Source of the DNA: Pterobdella sp. o SKG-2022
Lineage: Eukaryota > Annelida > Clitellata > Hirudinida > Piscicolidae
NCBI GenBank assembly: GCA_964035795.1
Contig: OZ038324.1
Coordinates: 8,124,792 to 8,188,791, forward strand
DNA: 64,000 nucleotides
Direction of reading: 5' to 3'
Shown: piece by piece, positions 1 through 18,500 of the stretch
How the letters are laid out: every line of letters begins with the position of its first letter
How positions within the stretch are numbered: the first letter of the stretch is position 1
Notes under the pieces: generated by a model
What the model saw: only the letters and a program-made list of their open reading frames with translations
Database searches by the model: none
Told to the model about the DNA's origin: nothing
Position numbers and translations under genes: made by a program

Positions 1-166
1 GTGAACTATTCTTTTTTTTACGTAGATCAACGGAGGTAACACAGCCGTATTATCAAAACACTCTTGGCTTGCATAAATTCCTATCAAACCAGCCTTGCTA
101 GACGACTCAAAATCTATAACAGATAGCACATTATAGATCAAATGCTATAAAAATAATGAGAAAAAC

Positions 167-3755
<3,589 letters not shown>

Positions 3756-4040
3756 TTCAAAAATAAATGAGTTTAAAATATTTAAAAAATTATTTTAAAT
3801 ATTTGTTGTTATTATTTGAGTAAGTAAATTAGAAAAGCATTTCTTCTCAGACATATAATAGCATTATTTCAACTTTGTACTGAAAGGAATAACTTAAATA
3901 TTAATTTAATAAATTTTTATATAAAATAAATTTTTTAATTTGTTTAAAATTTGAAAAAAAAAATAATTTATAATATTTAACATTGTTTTTAGTCATAATT
4001 TTGTTTTTATGAAAATTCTTTTTTAGTTTAGCTCAGCAAG
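3756..4040. promoter_or_regulatory. Shared divergent promoter region of PI4K2 and MCTS1
   Basis: This 285-bp AT-rich gap separates the start codons of two divergently transcribed conserved genes, so it must hold both 5' leaders and probably one bidirectional promoter. I see no clear TATA box or CpG-rich core. Confidence 0.5.
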
Positions 4041-6509
4041 ATGTTCAAAAAGTGATACTTTTTTCACATTTAATAAATATATATATGTTTTTAAATATCA
4101 AAAAGATTACTTAATTGTTTTTATTTTATCAGATTTGATGAAAAAGAAAACGTGTCCGGCGTTAACAATGTTAAATCGTCTGTACAAAAAACAATTCGTT
4201 CAAAGATTTTGGAACAGTTCCCCTATTTAGATGATTATATAGAAGATATATTACCAAAAAAAGAACCTCTACGAATTGCTAAATGGTCCTAATAACTTGA
4301 AAACTCTTGCTGATAATTAATTCACAAATTATACTAAAAATTAAATAAAATTTTTACTTTCCAGTCAAGAACATATTGAAATATTGCTGGGAAAGGAGGG
4401 AGAGTTTCTGTTTTTTCGGCAGAGAGATGGACCTTTCTATCCCACACTCAAGCTGCTTCATAAATGTTTGCAACATTGTAATAATTACTATGATAATTAA
4501 ATGTCTTTGAGTGAAACTTTTGATTAATTCAAAATTTCAATAATTTATATTTATGTTGACTTACATTTTAGAGTCATGCAAAATCATAATCTCAATGATA
4601 TTTATCACTGAAATAATTTGTTCTGATTATTGATATAAAAATAATTTTAAAAATTTTAATTTCTCACATTAATGTCATTTTTTCAAACATAATCTTGTAG
4701 CAAAATTCCACAACATTGACATCATAAAATTATTACCAGTCAACCATCTCCTCATCTCTAGCAGTAGTTTCTTCAACCCACTATGAAATCTCATAAACCA
4801 CCCACACAGATCCCTTCATGGCTCCCCCAATGATGGTTGACAAGGGAGCCATCAAATTCATTCTGGGTGGTGCCAACATCATGTGTCCAGGTCTCACTTC
4901 CCCTGGTGCACAAATGTCTCAGACTGAGGCAGGGAAAGTTGTGGTAAGAAACTTTATTTTTTTATGTTTCATGCCTACAGCAGTATAAACTTATAGAAAT
5001 AATAATAATAGTAGAAAAAAGAATTATCAGTTTTTGTTCTATTAGTAAAAGAGTAAGTTTTATTAGTATTGATATTGTTATTTATTTTATATATTAATAC
5101 TAGTTTACCATTCTTTATCATTTCAACTAAAAATGAATGCTTAAACAAATGGCAGGCAGTGATGGCTGAGGGGAAGGCCCATGCAGTGGCCGTGGGCCTC
5201 ACCAAAATGTCTTCCAATGATATGTTAGTTCATTTATCGTGTGTTTTATATTTTTTTATTTATTATTTTATAATCTTTGGTTAGTTTATTTTCCGCCATA
5301 TAAGTATCAGACGTTTTTTTGATTAACAATTACTTTTGTTTTTTATTATACTTAGTACAGTCAATTTTTATTTATTGATTTTTAGTCATTCAGTTTTTTA
5401 ATATTTGTCAAAACGTTAAGGAAAAGTACATATAAGAAATATAAAAAGAATGAAGTTTCAATTTTTCTTTTTTATCAATCTGTTACTATTTATAAGCAAT
5501 ACGTGAAATAATCCTGAGGGATAAATCTTTCATAAACACATTTAAAAGTCATATTTCTCACTTATATTCTGCAATTTATTTTTCTATCGTTTTATATCAG
5601 CGTCATTTGACGACAAAATTGAAGGATAAAAGGAAAATTATATATGAATAAACAAAAAACTTTATAAATATTGATGAGAACGCAATTGAACCACGGTATA
5701 TTGTCTTCGTAACCAGATCCATATAAGCTGACGCGCCTCAATCTCGTGTATTTGAATACTTTATGAATGGAAAATTTAAAAGTGGAATAACCAAAACATG
5801 AGCGAAGGTCACCACTATCATCGTCGTCGTTGATGATCGAAGAGAAAACTCAGTTTAATTGTTTTTTTGTCCCCTTTCTCTACCGCTTTATAAATAGACA
5901 TCATTTTTTTTAATACAAAACTATTCAGGGAATTCATACATTAAATAATACGCACGAGGTATCTATCCACATCAATCACCATCTCTTCCCACATTTTCGC
6001 CGCCCATCTGCATTATAGGGCTTTAGTAATTATTTTTTATATTTAATATCTTTGCCATTCTTTCTACTGCTTTAATTTCTTTTTTTATTATTTTCGCCAT
6101 TCCATTTAATTTTTATTCTTTCTTTTGCTATTTTCGCTTTTATTTGCACAATGACTCCATCATGGCAGTTAGATGGCATCTTTATGTTCGTGTAATATTC
6201 AATTTACGAAAAGCTTTGTGTCCAGTTTATAGAAGTGTTTGCTTTGAATCTTAACCCTTAAAAATGCTTCTATTAAAACCTAAACGATTTTGATAATGAT
6301 TACATAATATTTCAATCATCTATGCATCCTCATTACTATTATTACTTATTCAACGTGTTTCGTCTCATTTATATGAATTATTATTATTGTTATTGATATC
6401 ATCATCATCATAACCACATCACAACAGCCTGTCGACAAACAAGGGCATCGGGATTGAAACCATTCACTACCTCAACGATGGCCTATGGCACATGAAAGCC
6501 ATCAAATAG
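4041..6509 (+). CDS. MCTS1: MCTS1 (malignant T-cell-amplified sequence 1 / MCT-1), complete, 6 exons
   Basis: MCTS1 pairs with DENR to recycle post-termination 40S subunits and promote re-initiation. Exons are 4041-4051, 4133-4285, 4365-4465, 4810-4943, 5156-5223 and 6428-6509. All introns are GT-AG and phases agree throughout, giving 182 residues, the normal family length. Conserved blocks are [12 protein letters not shown] at the start, [33 protein letters not shown], then the PUA domain with [37 protein letters not shown] and, at the C-terminus, [18 protein letters not shown]. Exon 1 has only eleven coding bases, which makes it easy to miss. Intron 5 (1.2 kb) is the longest. A polyadenylation-type AATAAA lies at 6724-6729. 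Nothing is broken; identification is secure. Confidence 0.97.
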
Positions 6510-9506
6510 CTTTCCACCAATCACGCCCCAGCGATTTTTATTGCTCTTATTATTTTTTTTATTAGAATTTTTATTTTTTTATTGTGAATTTTTGATTTTG
6601 TTATCATCATTGTTTTATTCAAATTCTTATTGCTTATTCTCATATTTTTAATATAGAGATCCATGAGTACACAAACTCATGCATACATTAACGAAAAGTT
6701 TCATTTATTTCTGATGATCCATCAATAAAGTATCAAACCGCTATAATTTGGCAGCACAAATAATGCAATCTAAGAAAAAATGTTCAAAAAGTTCTAAAAT
6801 CAAGCCTTCACTATTTGATACTTACAGATTTTACTGTCATAACTTCTAGAAAATTCTTTTTTTTTTTGAATTCCTATCCTACGTATCATCTTTCTTGTCA
6901 AGCTAGTAGATGGAAGAGGTATCTTCACTGGATATCGATGTATTATGGGGCTTTGGTGGGTGCGTTAATGCATGGTTTGTATCCCCTCCTCCAAACTCTT
7001 CTTTCGTTATTTAAAGTAAAGTTGGTAATCTGACTTATTTTTTCTCATCTTTTTTAACGATTTTTTCTAGGTTTGATAAATTTTGATGCGTTTTATCAAT
7101 GGCTAATTTGAAAGCAGAAGCAAAAATATCTTGAAAGCATTCATATGAAAAGCAAAGTCTATAAATCATGTTTAACGGCAGACATCCACAATAGTTTTTT
7201 TGATGAAATTGCTTATTAAGGCAGCAATATCAGAATTTTAAGAAAAGAAAATTCTTAACGAAAGAATATAGAAACGTGTCTGCAAAACAAAAAAATTTAA
7301 GTGAAATAAACTAACAATTTACTAGCGAAATTTCCCGTGTCTATGGTTAAAAGTATTTATGAACACAAATACACCTTTCTGTTCAAAAATCCCTTTCTCC
7401 TGGCTCTTTCATCTCTAGTATTTAACTTCAAGATTACAACATAACATGAAATTTAGGTCATGTTAAATCAACGAAAGATCCTAAAAAACGCGGGAAAAAC
7501 TTCTTGCATTGATTTCAGGATAATCGAAATACAAACGTATCAAATCTACTTTTATATCGACCATGATTGTTGTTTTTACTTTTAGTGCTTCAGCAGAGCT
7601 TCTTAAAACCTTTTCTTATGTATGGTGTTTTTATTTCCTTTTTTCTTTATGTTGTTTTTTTTTATAGTTTCGCGTTTTTATTATTTTAAAAAAAATATTT
7701 GTTTCTATATATATAATTTGTTTTAATTTTTCATGTTTTAATCCCCTAAAAGTACGCTTTTTTGAATTTTTCCAGCACCATTTTTTTTGCCTTCCTTCTT
7801 ATTCAAAGTCGAGCCATTTTGTTTCCAAGTACTAAATAAAATAAAACAGTTGAAAGAGTATACTTCATTTATTTTCAATAATTCTGAAGTTTCGTTTTTT
7901 TAGCAAAAACTACAAACAACTAAAAAATAACTAACTAACTGACTTACTAGCTAGCTAACTGAAGAACTAACTAAACAACTATTTTAATATTACTTCAACC
8001 ATTTTTCCACCTTACCTCCGAAACCACCAACCCCCAAACTGGCATGTGATGTGAAAAAAGTTGCGGTCTGCTTTAAAGGCTCACACATGTGACCATATTA
8101 AGGTGTGTCATAAATAAATGCTTGCAAAGAGTATTAAAGTTGGGTAAATAAGATGACAAGTATTCATAAAAAATAATCACTTTATTGGATTCAGTGAAAC
8201 GGGATATTGGGTAATGTGCTTTAGAGAACTAATATAACTAGTATATACATTGAATAAAAAAGTGGTTAACAACAAAAAGTCTGAAAATTGCTTAAAAGTT
8301 TAAAAAAAATTGATGATATCATTATCGAAAATGCATCTTGGAAAATTTGTTCATTCAGAGAAACTCAAAGAAGAATAAAAACTTGGTAAGTAGACCTTAA
8401 TCCTCGCCATGTGCACTGCTGCTCCAAAAAGTACATTGGATTAAGAAAAATAAAAAAGCAAAGAAAAACATATTTATTTTTCTCTTTCGTGAATTCCAAT
8501 TTTTTATCTATCGAGTACTTTTCTTTTTTTTTGAAAGGAATTCTGTTTATTCATTAATTATTTTATCCGTTTTTTTGGTTTAGTAATACAGTTTTGTGTC
8601 CGTCACAATAAAAAGTCAGCTAATAAAAGTCTTTGATTTGAATTGATTACGTTTTAAGTTACTTTATTTCATATTTTTTTTTCTTATTTTGCTAGTTTGT
8701 GCTTAAAAGTGGACGAATAACAAAAGAAGGCTTCTTTAAAAAAAATTTCATTATAAAACCAAACTTTATCTGTCGGAACGAAATTCTTGTTTTAGAACAA
8801 AAATTATACTCTTATATGAGTTCATATTCACAATAAAATCGTATTCTCTTAAATAAATTTGCCAATAAACCAAAACTTCATTGAATAGAAAAGATTGAAA
8901 ATGCTTAACCTTCACATGAATGTCTGAAATATTGTTACACACATTTGAGTGGCAGGTTTTAATAGTAGACTTAACGCAACAAAAAAACTACTCTCTTTCG
9001 TAAACAATAGTTTCACTCACTAAGAATTTATCTGCTTTTGATGCTCGAAAAGATAGAAAAAATATTTTAATTTTGGCAATAAAATTTGTGTCTGTAATTA
9101 AATGCCTGTGAAACAACTAGAGCGTTTTTATGGGGATATCGAAGTGAATTTAAAAAATCTAACGCAACATTAAACATTCCTTTGATGAAAAACTTTACAT
9201 TTAAAATCTTCTCATACAAAAAATAATTTTTTCTTTTTTGTTTTCTATGCACAAGTAAATTACTTTTTCTTTTGAGTGTTAATGGAACTACTCAACAACA
9301 ACAACAAAATAAAAAAAAGTGCTAATGGAATTATTTATCAACAACAATAACAAAAAATAGAAAAAATAACAATAATCAAGATTTTGATCAAATCAAACAC
9401 ACATTCCTCTAAAACCTTGCTTATCATATCACATGGCAACCGATCTACATGAACCAAGAGAGTAGAAAGATAAGAAAGGAGAGAGAGGCAGTCGATAACT
9501 GTCTCT
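6510..9506. other. Intergenic region, no gene seen
   Basis: This is AT-rich sequence between MCTS1 and the CUB gene. It holds the likely MCTS1 polyadenylation signal (AATAAA, 6724-6729) and a short degenerate ACTA-type simple repeat near 7925-7985. The short open frames, such as the one at 6815-7033, show no family signature. Confidence 0.6.
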
Positions 9507-9514
9507 TTATAAGC
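9507..9514 (+). promoter_or_regulatory. TATA-like element upstream of the CUB-domain gene
   Basis: TTTATAAG lies 60 bp before the ATG at 9574. The spacing suits a TATA box with a short 5' leader. Evidence is motif and position only. Confidence 0.35.
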
Positions 9515-9573
9515 TGTGTGGCTACCATAGGCGGATTATTCTTGCATAAAACTCCTCAATTTTGTGAGGTATA

Positions 9574-12500
9574 ATGCCCTCTAAACAAGTTTTGTTTGTC
9601 ACGTTGGTTGTCTTGTTGTTTGAGGGTCTTTGTGCACAAAATGGTAAGGTTATGTTCTTTATGCGTTTCGAGATTTTAAAAATATTTTGTTTTTTTGCTG
9701 ATATAATCTTTGTATTGATAAGTCGAGAAATATTAAATCCACACACACACATACACACACGCACACACACACGAGATGAACCATACATTACATCCATAAA
9801 ACCCATACCGATTACAACTATTTAATTGCAGAGCTTAATACCCTTGCGTCATTGTGGAATTTTACATAAAACAAAATTTCTTGAAAGTTTCCTATAAAAA
9901 AAAATTCACAGAAATCTAATTTCAACATTTGAAATTAATTAAAATGAGAAACAAACATGTGCTGGGAGGATATTTTCTTAGAAAGTTGAGTACATCAGAT
10001 TTATTTTATACAAGAAAATTAGGCAAATTTTTTGGTATAAATTAGATTTTGAACCTCAAAAGCAAACTATCTGCAATGTTTATTGAATGCTAGCACATAG
10101 ATCTAAGTTGATGAAACTTTATTCTCCTTTCTGACAGTAATTTATTTGAAAATCTTCCATTAATGTATCTTGTAGAAAAAAGCATATTCAGAGCACAAAG
10201 CACCTAAGATTGGTCATAATTACTGAAAATTCTTGTATACAATAAAATCCTGATTAGAAGTTCATAAAATTCATCTAGAAATGCTTTTTTAGGACAGCAT
10301 TTGTCAGCAATGTGGGCATATTAGTGGCTTTCATGAAGAAATTTTTTTTGATTTTTACTCTATATTTTTGCAGATTTCTTTCTAGATGTTTGAGTTATGA
10401 AAAGACTAAGTGAAGATTTGTACATTTATGCAAAATTTTTCAATTTTACATTATTTTTTTATCATTTATTTTTGGGCAAAAAACTTTTTCAAAAAAATGT
10501 TTAAATGTGAATAAAAATAAATTTTTCAATAACGTTATTCTATTCACAAGCATAAAATAAATTTAAATATGCAAATCATTCTCATGGATAGAGGATAGTA
10601 GTTGTTTTAGCTTTAATCAGATTTCAAAATGAAATATCAACTTCAACGTTACGTATCCAACGAAATATTCCATCACTTCAATTGTCCTTTTAAAAACTTT
10701 AACAATTTGTTTGAAGTAAAAAATATTTAATTTATTCACTGAATACATATTTTTCATGAAAATTTAGATTTAGAATTTGTTTTTCATATTTCAAGTTTTC
10801 TGTCATTCTAAATAACTTAAATTTTTTTGAAAACTAAATTTTTGAAAACTCGAAAATTCACGCAGATTTTACTTCGAAATCTGAGATAAATGAAAAGTAG
10901 ACGAAGCAAAAGTTATCAACCTCAAAAAAAACATGGGTAAAAACATGTTTGGTTTAAAAAACTGAAAAATATTTTCGAGAAATATTCAAAAAAGAATTAA
11001 ATAAAAAATGATTTGAATTTTGCGCTCTGCATTTCATCGAGTTTGAAACGCAGAGCTGTTGGGTCGAAGGAGGTAGTGCGAAGCATTAGTGGCATTCGTA
11101 AAACCTTGGTTCACCAGCTACTGAGTTGGTGGCGTGTTCGGCTGGGTAGCCATGGCATCAGCATTAATATAAGGTTTCAGTCTTTTATTAGACACATAAA
11201 CCTGACTCTGAATCTCCCGCGCTTTAATAAGCTCTTTTAATGACTTGAATCGCCATTAATATTATAGGAAATATTTTTAATAATTTCAAAATTGAAATAA
11301 TCCAATTTAGTTTATTAACTTTTTCCCCTTTCAAATCAATCATAGAACAAGATAATATAATTCCTTAATGAAAACTCGTGTGGATGATCCCTTCAAAGCT
11401 TCCAATTGTGTTAAGTGCAGACTGCTAAACAGTATTTTTTAAGTAGCCTTTCGAGAGACTTGCTATTTTTTCTTGTGTGCGTGCGTGCCTTGATTGAAAG
11501 TTTCAACTTTCATCCATGCATTTGAAACTAAGTCTATTTTTAATTAGAAAATAACATTTATTCAAAAATCATTTGCGTGATTGATTTAGGGGCTTCAATT
11601 TGAACTTATTTAAGATTACATTGTAGCTCTTAAATTGCTGCTCTTTTGTTGCAATTAAATAAAGTTATTTTTTTTAAACGGATCGAAAAAGCTCAAAAAT
11701 AAATAAAACTAAATTATAAATGTATAAACCAACAACATTGCAGCTTCTTTTCGTGACAGCATTGTCAAGGGGTAGTTTCAAAGTTTTCTTAAAATTTTCA
11801 AATGTCAAAAACATATTGTACAATTACGAATTTGAATTCAATATCCCAATGGTTTACTTATGGCATTATATTTTCTACAGCCATATAATATTTGAGATTC
11901 TTGAGGGAGATGCATTGGCAAACAAACTTTCTACACTAAAAAAATAAAAGTAAAGGGTTTTTGGCAGTAATATGTAATCTCAACCTTCACTGTGCTGGTC
12001 GCTTCCAGCAGAGTTAAAACATTGACTCACAATTCCTTAAAACCAAGACCTTACTTAAGTATGAATTAAAAATCTTTGAAATAGTTTTTCAAATCATGAA
12101 GTTCATCTTAAAGTGAGCTTTCCTATAATAAATTATCAAACGGGATCAGCAAACTACTGTGGAACAAGGAGAAGATTTATACTTGAAATACACATGTCAA
12201 CCATGTCCTAAATACCTTGTGAGCATTTTTTTGACAGAAGAATTTAAATAAGCTAGCTAAAAAATGTTTAGTATATAAATTTTTCTTTTAAGCTAGTGTT
12301 ATTCTGCACAAATGAGCAAAATTTTCCATTCGCTTTGTGGCTTTTATTTTTTATGCCTGTGCACAAAGACTCCCAGGATATGAAAAAGATGAACTGCAAT
12401 GAAAACCCTTAAATAAATGACTCCTCTTTGTTTAAAAAGGAGTTTCAGAACAAAATAACTAACATCATAAAAACCATTTTAAAACCATTAGTGCTTATAT

Positions 12501-15500
12501 AATATGTAAAGAAAGTTTTGTACTTTTTTCTTATTTAGGTCAGCATCCCATCCTTTCTTTATAATGATAAGTATTTAAAAGCTTTGTAAGATGCCATTAA
12601 AAATGAATATCAACATTAGTGAATTACCATGAAAGATGACCAAGACATGAAAAAGAGCTACTGAAATAAAAGGCAATGAAATATTCAAGTCCTTCATTTT
12701 GATTTGTTTTCATGTTACACAAGACACATGTCATACGTTATTCTTGACGTTTTAATGCTTATTTGGTTCACATAACATCATTACTATCATTATGAGACTA
12801 TACTTATTGAAAATTATTTTTTTAACAAAATTGTTTTCAAATTTGTTTCATTTTAAAGTTGAAAACCATCAACTTGAGATAGTTATCCGTATTTGTATCT
12901 CATAAAATTGATCCAAACTATTCTACTCCATCAATAACAATAATGTGTTTCACTTTTCGTCTGCTGCAGTATTACTGCGGTATTTCGACTCTGTTTTTCA
13001 TTGTAAGACCTACCTTGCGGTTCATTTGCCTCTGCATTTTGAGCCGTTGTGGTTCGAAAACTTTTGGAGTTAATGCCACTATAATTAACATATTATTACT
13101 TTCATTAGAAAAAAAAATTTTTTTGAGTAAAATTAATTAAGATTGAGAAAAACTTTTAGTAGGTAACCTAGGAACCGAACCTGACATCTCGATCGAGGCG
13201 CAGAATTTAATATTTCTGCATGGAAAACCACATTACTACCACAACTATAACTCCCTTATTTTTATTACGCATTACATTTATATCGCTTGTTTTTAAGAAT
13301 ACTATTACTTTATGCTCTTCTGTTTTTTGTTGTTTGTGAATTGACAAAATAACCATCAAAGTGCAATAACGTGACCCATAACGTTTATGGCTGTCTGCAA
13401 AAATACTCTGTTTATGGCTATTAAAAGTAAATTAACTATAAATAAAGATAATATTCTTTGAAATTTTAAAGCATGTTTTAACGAATGGTTTGAACATTTG
13501 AAATATTTTCTACAGACTGTGACTACACATACAACAGCGAATCCAGACCCAAGCAAGGGTACTTCGGGTCCAAAAACCTCATTCAAGTTAGCAAGCATTT
13601 CCGACTTTCACAGAAAAACATGCACCAAAGACACAGAAAAGTTCCCAAAACTTGTTCGTTTTCCTTCGAAGCTCAAAAGGATGAGAGAATTGTAGTAACT
13701 TTCGCAAAGTTCAATCTACCCTTTCCTGTTGGTGACGCTGAAAAGCCTGCGCAGTGAGTTTTGGAAGTTTTTGAGATTTTTTATGATAAATTTATTTTTA
13801 TTTTCTTGACCACTCCATTTCAATTAAATTTTTCACATATCTACTCGTTCAATTAGACGTACAATTTTTTCGACAAATTTATTTATGCAATATTTATGAG
13901 ATCCAATACATTACTTAAATGCGACATGTATCGCCAGCTGCATCGGAGTAGACAAGATCATTATCAGCACCAAGAGAGGAAACCCCGTGCAAATCGGGAA
14001 CTATTGTGGCGCCAAAAAACCCCCGAAGGTCATGTCCGCAGACGAGTTTTTGGGGGTCAATTTCACCTTTTACACCTTCTTCAACGAAACTTACGGCTTC
14101 AAAGCTAAATATGAATTTGTTAAAGGTGATGAAATAATATCTATAAAAAATAAACTCAAATTTTTTTTGGACTTTCTTCAAATTTGATTTGATTTCGGTT
14201 TTTATTTTCAGACTTTTCAACATCTTTTGGTCTTCAACATCAATCTCGAGGTGATTTACCTTTGGTTTCATTACTCCTGCCATTAAAACACGCATTAAAG
14301 GGCACTCTAGTTGGCATAGATACCCTGTTGCGGTGCCATGCCAATAAAATTAGGCCCCGCAAAATAATTTAACTTTTTATGTAGAAATAAAGTTTTTAGG
14401 GGTTTCAACTATTTTGATTAATGATGGAAACTTGTTTAAAACTGACGTGAAATTTTTCATCTCGGTATGAATACTTAATACCTTTTTGGACAGACCATAA
14501 CTGTTTTATAAAAAATATATCGTTTTCAAGCCGTTATAAATATTATTCTCATTTGTTTTTTTCATTAAATTTTTCATAATCAACAAGGTAAATTCTATTT
14601 GAAAAAAGAAATAGGTTTTTAGAAGCAAATCCAATTAGCGGCGTTACAATGTTTTTCACACGAGCACATTTATTCCATGTTATTATTTTCTTTTTAAAAA
14701 TTCACCTTCTCATTAAATTAATATTATATATTGAGCATTTGAGAAGTGTTTCAAAAAAATACTTTAATGTGTGCTTCACATTGAAAAGTACTTTGAAAAA
14801 GTAATAAAGCGAATCTCCCAAACACCACTCAGAATGCAAGTTTTTATTCTTGAGTGAATCAATGAAGCAGAAAATTTATGACAATCATGACAACATAACA
14901 AATGAAGAGACCAAGCTGCTTTCAAAAGTAGCGCCGTTGAATAGAAACGAAGAAAAAGAAGACGAGGAAGAAGCAGATGAAAAAGAAAACTATGATCAAA
15001 ACACAACAGATGGAATGAGTATTGCATTGAAGGATATAAAAAATAAAGTGAAAATAATGACGGAAGGAAAAGCAGCTTACATCAACCATACATACAGCAA
15101 ACGACAACAAAATCACCGCAGACAAAACTACAAAATACGAAAACGAAGAGACCGAAATAAAAAATTTAAAGACTATTTGGAGGAAAATGAATTCGATGAT
15201 GGAAAGAGTTTTAAAAATGAACTTGAATTCGAACTTTATAGAACCAAACCAACATTCCTCTATTCAAATTATCGCCAAAAAAATAACTCCATTACAAAAG
15301 AAAAAGGCATACGCTCTGGCAATGAAAAAAGTAAAAACTACACGAACCACTTAAGGAAAAACAACCAAAAAGATGGAAACTACGATGCATTGAAAAATGC
15401 TGGCTGGGGGGTCATAACTTCACCAAATTATGGGGGCTTATACCCCAAAGACACGGAGTGTTGGTATGTGTTGGTGGGAAAAGAAGGGGAGGAGGAGGTG

Positions 15501-18500
15501 GAAGTGACGTTTGACCATTTTGAAGTCGATGGTCTTCCCCCAAAGTATGGCTTTCTTATGTTAATGAAGTCTTTGTTTTTTAAAGGAGTTTTTATGCTGG
15601 CTTTTTGCAAAAGGATTATAAGATTCATTAAATCCTATTCAGAATGCACAATCGTTTAAAATTTTTGTGGGCGTTTGTTTCGAGTCTAATAATGAAGTCA
15701 AACTCAGAAGATAGAAACCTTTAAATAAATAGTAATCCATGGCTTGAATCATCCTTTTAACTACTAATGACGTTTTGATGCATTTGTAAATGTTACCTCG
15801 TCTTACGAAAAACACATTTATTTTTAGTGAAATTCTATGGCCTTTTGATAAAACTAATGTTTTTTAAAACAATTTATTTCGGAAATAATTAATACGGTAA
15901 GGAAGGCTTAAAAGTAGTTTTAAAACACAGAATCTAATTTCTTAAATCCTTGCCTTAAATCTATTTTTAAAAGACTAAAAGCGGAAAAATTTTTACAAGA
16001 GCTTATATTTTAGTAACATAATTGGTTTTGAGAAATAAAAATTTAAATAAGTATTTAAAGAAAATTCATAACTTCGCAAGGAATTAAAAAACCCTTAAGT
16101 TCTGGTAACAAACATTGACGAGCGTGGACTGGCTCTGCATAAACTGGCTGAAATAACCTTGAGTCATTCGCACGAAATTATAAAACCAAAAATGTTTTAA
16201 AATGTCGTAGATATAAAAAAGTTTAAGAAAGGCATGAAAAAGAAATAAATTTAATCTAGAAGCAGCTAGAGAGCAGAATAATTGATGCTACAATTGATCA
16301 CAGATGCATTAAAAACCATACTTGAATTAATAGGACTGTCTTCTGCAGTTAGTTTTTTTTTCTTGATTGAGGTTTCAACACGGCGTTTTTTGTCCATGTG
16401 GGGCTTTTTGGGTTTTTTGAATTAAAAGTAAATTCATAAGAATTTTCTCTTAAGGGCTTTTTATGTGAATAAGGAGCTTAAGTTGAATTAAAAAATAATT
16501 TTGAAGATTACTATGAAAGAATTAATTTTTACATTAAAGCTTGATTTTGAGCATGAATTTATACAAAAATCTATTGAAAATTTAAAAATGAATGAATATT
16601 TTCAAAGTTGCTTCCAAGACTCCAAAAGTGATGTTGTTGAGTTGACAGCAATGCATGGGAACCAATGGCGAGAGGTGTTCGACGATGATTTAAATAAAAT
16701 TAACATAGAAAATATACCAGCAAACAACGCTCAACACAAACAGCCCGGTTCTCATGTCAACCAGTTGAATCGCTTTGCAAGAAGTTCAGCACATAGCCAA
16801 AGCAAATCAAGTTATAATAAAAAAAGAAAAAAGAAAAAAAATTTAAAAGCATTAATGGGTTCAAGTGCTCAAAGCAACATAAGACGACCAGTCAAAGGTA
16901 CAACAGATAACGCCCGACAATCAAACATTGAAGATTTGAACGGATGTTATAGCTACTTTTTGAAGACTTTTGAAGGTAATTTGGTGCTCAAAAACATATT
17001 TGGAAAGTCACTTGAACAAATGCAAATGTCTCGTGGCACTACACCCAATGAATTAAGTGACATTTTAAAAAATTTTTTCACTCACAATTTTCGACATTTT
17101 TGTTTTTCGAATCAATACTACTCTCTTTTTTTCAAAAAAATTATTCTAGGACTTTTTATGAATATTAACGACTCATATTTTTTTCCAACATCAGCTGCAT
17201 TAAACACTCCTCACCACGCGTCTAATTGCACTCGCCTCCTCCAGGATTCTTTCAAGTCATGTCTCGATCAACTAAAGCAATTAACTAAAAATGTATCCTC
17301 TTTTGAAAACATGGCAATTAAAAATAGTTCAAAAAAATTATTTTTCACTTATTTTAGCAAAAAAAACTCGACATTGAAGAAAGAAAAAGAAAATGCATTT
17401 AAGCTCAATGCTGGCTTCTCGACCTTTCCTCCTTACTCATTGCCACCTGGAACATCATTCGCAGGCTGTGCTCATCAGCTTGACAACCTCTTCTCTAATT
17501 TCACTTCACTCTTGAGATTATTTTCCGATTTTTTGACATTCTGTTCAAAACATTTCTCCAATATCACGTCACAACAAACAGCTCAAAATCAATCAATCTT
17601 AAAAACATTTCCAACTTTGAACAAAACATGTGACTCAGTGAGACGAGATAACTTCACATGCACAAAAAATTATTTCATTGAAAATCTCAATAAAATATCT
17701 TCCTCTGTCGATGCTCTTCTTCCAATTCATTTCGTGGCATTAGTTCGAGTTTTTTACGCTCCATTAACAAAATTTGCTGATTATACTACTAGCATTCTCT
17801 TTTGTCTTTGCCGGGCTTTTTCAATAAAAAGGAATATCTCCAATGAAATGCGTATAAAAACTAATGAGTTTTTTCTTGACGTCAGTAAAAAATTATCTTT
17901 CTGCGTAGAAAATGAATATTTCATTCAAGAAAAACAAGCGAAGCGAAGTTTCTTACGCCTCAAACAATTTTGTACTCTAATAAAAAAATTTTTAAACAAA
18001 TTTTCTGGTAAACTAAAATCTCAAAACTATACTCAAAGGAAATCAAATATGAAAGGCATGCAAACAAACTTTACATTAGAAACAAAATCAACGGAAATGA
18101 AAGAAACAAACACGCTGTCGAATTCAGAAGCAATTACAGTAAAACTGACAGCAAAACACCGTTCTGATATGGTTAACAAACATAAAAAAAGATATTCGAA
18201 TAACTTTCAGAATACCTACCAAAAATATATGGATTCAACAAACAAGTCCGAAAAGAAATTTGCTGATTTGAAGAAGAACAGAAGCAAAAATAGCATCAGG
18301 CTATGTAACGCTCAAGAAAACATATCTAAGAAAAGGTGGGATGTGTAAATTTTATTAATACAATATAATACAATACAATACAATACAATACTATACAATA
18401 CAATACTATACAATACAATAAATTATGATAAAATATAATACAATACAATGGCATATAACACAATACAATACAATAAAAAAAAATAGAAAACAATAAAAGA

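Noticed and set aside
16608..18335. Exon 6 insert as a glypican-like domain
   Set aside because: A helical pattern with spaced cysteines and a GPI-type tail suggested it, but the glypican cysteine spacing and conserved blocks do not line up.
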